A DNA stretch of 64,000 nt. It comes from Clostridiaceae bacterium AF10-41 (GTDB taxonomy: Bacteria; Bacillota; Clostridia; Clostridiales; Clostridiaceae). The stretch lies in contig JAQCTH010000009.1 in the NCBI GenBank assembly GCA_027686065.1, forward strand, positions 1 to 64,000, in the 5' to 3' direction. Made by a program: the position numbers and the translations under genes. Every line of letters starts with the position of its first letter. Position 1 is the stretch's first letter. Below are positions 62,291 through 64,000 of the stretch, piece by piece. The notes beneath the pieces were generated by a model. It had not been told where the DNA came from and did not search any database. It saw only the letters and a list, made by a program, of their open reading frames with translations.

Positions 62291-62767
62291 GTGACTGAAT
62301 TTGAAGAAATATACTCCGAATATTTCAAGGACGTATATAGATATGTGTTATGCCTAACTAAAAATAAGAGTATTACCGATGATATAACACAAGAGACATT
62401 TTTTAAAGCATTAAAAAATATTAATAGTTTTAAAGGAAATTGTAAAATGAGTGTTTGGCTCTGTCAAATTGCTAAAAACCTATATTTTTCGTATTTAAAG
62501 AAAGAAAAAAATAATTTTAAAAGAGTTGAAGATATAGTTGATGTTTTTGATGTTGATTTTGAACAAAAGATAGTTGATGATGAAAGTACATTTGAAATTC
62601 ATAAACTACTCCATAATTTAGAAGAACCATATAAAGAAGTCTTTACATTGCGTTTCTTTGGAGATCTATCATTTTTAAAAATAGCTGAATTGTTTGGAAA
62701 AACAGAAAGTTGGGCAAGAGTCACTTATCATCGTGCAAGAATAAAATTAAAGGAGAAATTAATATGA
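62291..62767 (+). CDS. ECF-type RNA polymerase sigma factor
   Basis: The 158-residue product starts at GTG 62291 after AAAGGTGGTGAG. Region 2 is YVLCLTKNKSITDDITQETF, then FFKALKNINSF; region 4 is EVFTLRFFGDLSFLKIAELF, then GKTESWARVTYHRARIKLKE. There is no region 3, as in ECF factors. It is coupled to the next gene by an ATGA overlap, and that gene is its anti-sigma factor, so the pair answers an envelope signal. Confidence 0.85.
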   Translation: MTEFEEIYSEYFKDVYRYVLCLTKNKSITDDITQETFFKALKNINSFKGNCKMSVWLCQIAKNLYFSYLKKEKNNFKRVEDIVDVFDVDFEQKIVDDESTFEIHKLLHNLEEPYKEVFTLRFFGDLSFLKIAELFGKTESWARVTYHRARIKLKEKLI

Positions 62768-63201
62768 GATTATCATGTGAAGTTATTAGAGATTTGTTAC
62801 CATTGTATTATGACAAAGTTTGTAGTAAAGAAAGTTCTTCGTTGATAGAAGAGCATTTAGATGACTGTCCGCAATGCTTAGGAGAATTGCAAAAACTTAA
62901 ACTGAATTTAGAAAAACCAATTGTTTCAGATGGGGAGATACAGGTAATGGAAAATATTGCATTAAAATGGAAAAGGGATAAGAAAGTTTGGTTTACAAAG
63001 GGTTCCATGTTTATTTCTGCTTTAGCAGCTATAATTTGTTTCATCGCCTATAATGTTATAGGTGCAAAAGTTATGCCAGATGGAACATTGGTTGAGCCAT
63101 TCGTATTAATACCAATGGGATATATATTTATCGTAGTGTTTATCATTTCACTAATATGCAACTTTGTATTCTTAAAGAAGTACAAAAGTAACACTAAGTA
63201 A
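62764..63201 (+). CDS. anti-sigma factor with zinc-finger-like N-terminus
   Basis: The 145-residue product starts at ATG 62764, behind AAAGGAG and overlapping the sigma stop. Residues 1-40 match the zinc anti-sigma (zf-HC2) motif with Cys5 (LSCEVIRDLLPLYYD) and EEHLDDCPQC (HxxxCxxC). Two membrane helices follow (MFISALAAIICFIAYNVIG; YIFIVVFIISLICNFVFL). It holds the sigma factor inactive at the membrane. Confidence 0.85.
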   Translation: MRLSCEVIRDLLPLYYDKVCSKESSSLIEEHLDDCPQCLGELQKLKLNLEKPIVSDGEIQVMENIALKWKRDKKVWFTKGSMFISALAAIICFIAYNVIGAKVMPDGTLVEPFVLIPMGYIFIVVFIISLICNFVFLKKYKSNTK

Positions 63202-63273
63202 AATAAGCATATACTAAGTTAGGTTAGTTCACAATATTCAAATTACAAGATTAAAATTAAATATAAAACAACA

Positions 63274-63314
63274 AAAATACCGTATTATTAAAAAGAATAT
63301 GCGGTATTTTTTTA
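63274..63314 (+). terminator. GCGGTA palindrome, full copy 2 (terminator)
   Basis: AAAAATACCGTATTATTA pairs with AATATGCGGTATTTTT, followed by TT, then TTCCAATTTGAATTTATTG. It ends the sigma/anti-sigma transcript and is closely related to the copies at 61487 and 60546. Confidence 0.8.
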
Positions 63315-63340
63315 TTCCAATTTGAATTTATTGTTGTAAA

Positions 63341-63409
63341 AAATGTCAAATAGTATTGACATTTAAGTAACTTGTGATACGATTAAAATGTAAAAAGAAT
63401 TTGACATTA
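63341..63409 (+). promoter_or_regulatory. operator palindrome over a sigma-A promoter
   Basis: AAATGTCAA-ATAGTA-TTGACATTT at 63341-63364 is a perfect 9-bp inverted repeat. Its right arm contains the -35 box TTGACA (63356-63361), with TACGAT 16 bases on as -10. A further half-site TTGACATTA lies at 63401-63409, just before the ribosome site. It is probably bound by the XRE protein encoded in the same operon. Confidence 0.6.
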
Positions 63410-63421
63410 GGAGAATGAGTT

Positions 63422-63712
63422 ATGAAAAAACAAGATGAAATGGAAAGGTTTCTTACATTAAAGGCAATCAGGATTTCTTGGATATTTACTGCTATAGTTT
63501 TATTTACTTGGGGAGTTGTAAATTATATTAAGGGAATGGGTGAAACATTTCCCATGATCTTATTTATTTTACAAGTTCTTTTAGTATTAATAATGCAACA
63601 AGTCTATATTATGAAAACAGGAGATAAAAACAGTAAAAAGAACTTAAATATGATGGCATTAAGTATAATTACAGTTATCATTTTGGGTGGCATTCTTTTA
63701 TTGTTTTTTTAG
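63422..63712 (+). CDS. small membrane protein cotranscribed with an XRE regulator
   Basis: This 96-residue protein begins with a polar stretch (MKKQDEMERFLTLKAIRIS) and has three hydrophobic segments (WIFTAIVLFTWGVVNYI; MILFILQVLLVLIMQQVYI; MALSIITVIILGGILLLFF). It is a common type of small membrane protein next to XRE regulators in Firmicutes. Its function is unknown. Confidence 0.65.
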   Translation: MKKQDEMERFLTLKAIRISWIFTAIVLFTWGVVNYIKGMGETFPMILFILQVLLVLIMQQVYIMKTGDKNSKKNLNMMALSIITVIILGGILLLFF

Positions 63713-63723
63713 TAGATTTAAAT

Positions 63724-63918
63724 ATGGAAAATAGAATAAAAGAATTAAGAAAACAAAATGGATTACGACAAGAAGACTTAGCAAATTTAGTTAACGTTAC
63801 AAGACAGACAATTAATGCAATTGAAAATAATAAATATGATCCTACACTAGAATTAGCAATGAATTTAGCAAAATGCTTAGGCACATCAGTAGAGGAATTG
63901 TTTCAATTAAGTAAATAA
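63724..63918 (+). CDS. XRE-family HTH regulator
   Basis: This 64-residue Cro/CI-type protein is nearly all HTH: IKELRKQNGLRQEDLANLVN, then VTRQTINAIENNKYDPTLEL and CLGTSVEELFQLSK. It lies 11 bases after the membrane-protein gene. It is the likely ligand of the TTGACATT palindrome upstream, giving autoregulation. Confidence 0.85.
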   Translation: MENRIKELRKQNGLRQEDLANLVNVTRQTINAIENNKYDPTLELAMNLAKCLGTSVEELFQLSK

Positions 63919-64000
63919 GTTCTTGTTAATACAAGAAAAGATGAACTAGATAAGTAGGCTACTCTTTATAAAATATAGCTTTAGATTGAATAATATGGTA

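Overview
The window is very AT-rich, uses strong Shine-Dalgarno sites (AGGAGG, AAAGGGG) and ATG/GTG/TTG starts, and carries gene families typical of Clostridium sensu stricto: PTS operons, LPxTG surface proteins, cohesin/dockerin proteins, and DUF1659/DUF2922 proteins. The best reading is the chromosome of a host- or gut-associated, carbohydrate-fermenting Clostridium. The species cannot be fixed from sequence alone. No rRNA, tRNA or CRISPR array was seen.

Layout. (1) 1-8.6 kb: a small extracellular cohesin-dockerin system. It has two cohesin proteins, one membrane-anchored and one broken by a 13-bp tandem duplication, and three secreted dockerin proteins: a GH73 glucosaminidase, an Ig-like repeat protein and a transglutaminase-like protein. 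Two decayed dockerin fragments lie between them. (2) 8.6-10.4 kb: a DUF1659/DUF2922 pair behind an SD-sequestering hairpin, then a HepT/MntA toxin-antitoxin pair, then an internally deleted second copy of the DUF pair. (3) 10.6-24.7 kb: surface and glycan genes. These are an LPxTG-anchored PL8 (hyaluronate-lyase type) enzyme, a sialic-acid (NeuA-NeuC-NeuB) operon with a DegT-like and a FemAB-like gene, a 1359-residue LPxTG metallophosphoesterase, and an orphan phage-type replication protein. A family of GTGTCCAA hairpin terminators punctuates regions 2 and 3.

(4) 24.8-38.1 kb: glycoside use. A GH1 phospho-beta-glucosidase and PTS EIIBC, an M81 plus M24 peptidase-like pair, two RpiR regulators, then an alpha-glucoside EIIBC, a GH4 phospho-alpha-glucosidase, a membrane protein, a shared EIIA and an MFS transporter. 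(5) 38.3-42.6 kb: HD hydrolase, NifS-like desulfurase, XdhC-family protein and a cell-wall amidase. (6) 43.2-48.9 kb: a transaldolase with an ascorbate-type PTS and its PRD activator. (7) 49-64 kb: a single-domain HUH transposase (RAYT), then many small accessory genes (acetyltransferase, PHP phosphatase, deaminase, methyltransferases, kinase, hydrolase, lipoprotein), an IS3-family element, an ECF sigma/anti-sigma pair and an XRE regulator.

The most notable system is the RAYT at 49054-49779. It is bracketed by copies of a palindromic repeat with core ACCCCTGGGGTCCA. Seven dispersed sites (one a head-to-head pair) lie between 24.7 and 49.8 kb, and one more core match sits inside a gene. Two genes (an MFS transporter and an amidase) take their last codons and stop from this repeat. 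It looks like a Gram-positive counterpart of the REP/RAYT systems of proteobacteria. The second notable system is the cohesin-dockerin complex, apparently built around cell-wall and protein-modifying enzymes rather than cellulases. A third dispersed palindrome (ends GCGGTATTTTTT) acts as a terminator in the last 11 kb, and the IS3 element is inserted in its loop.
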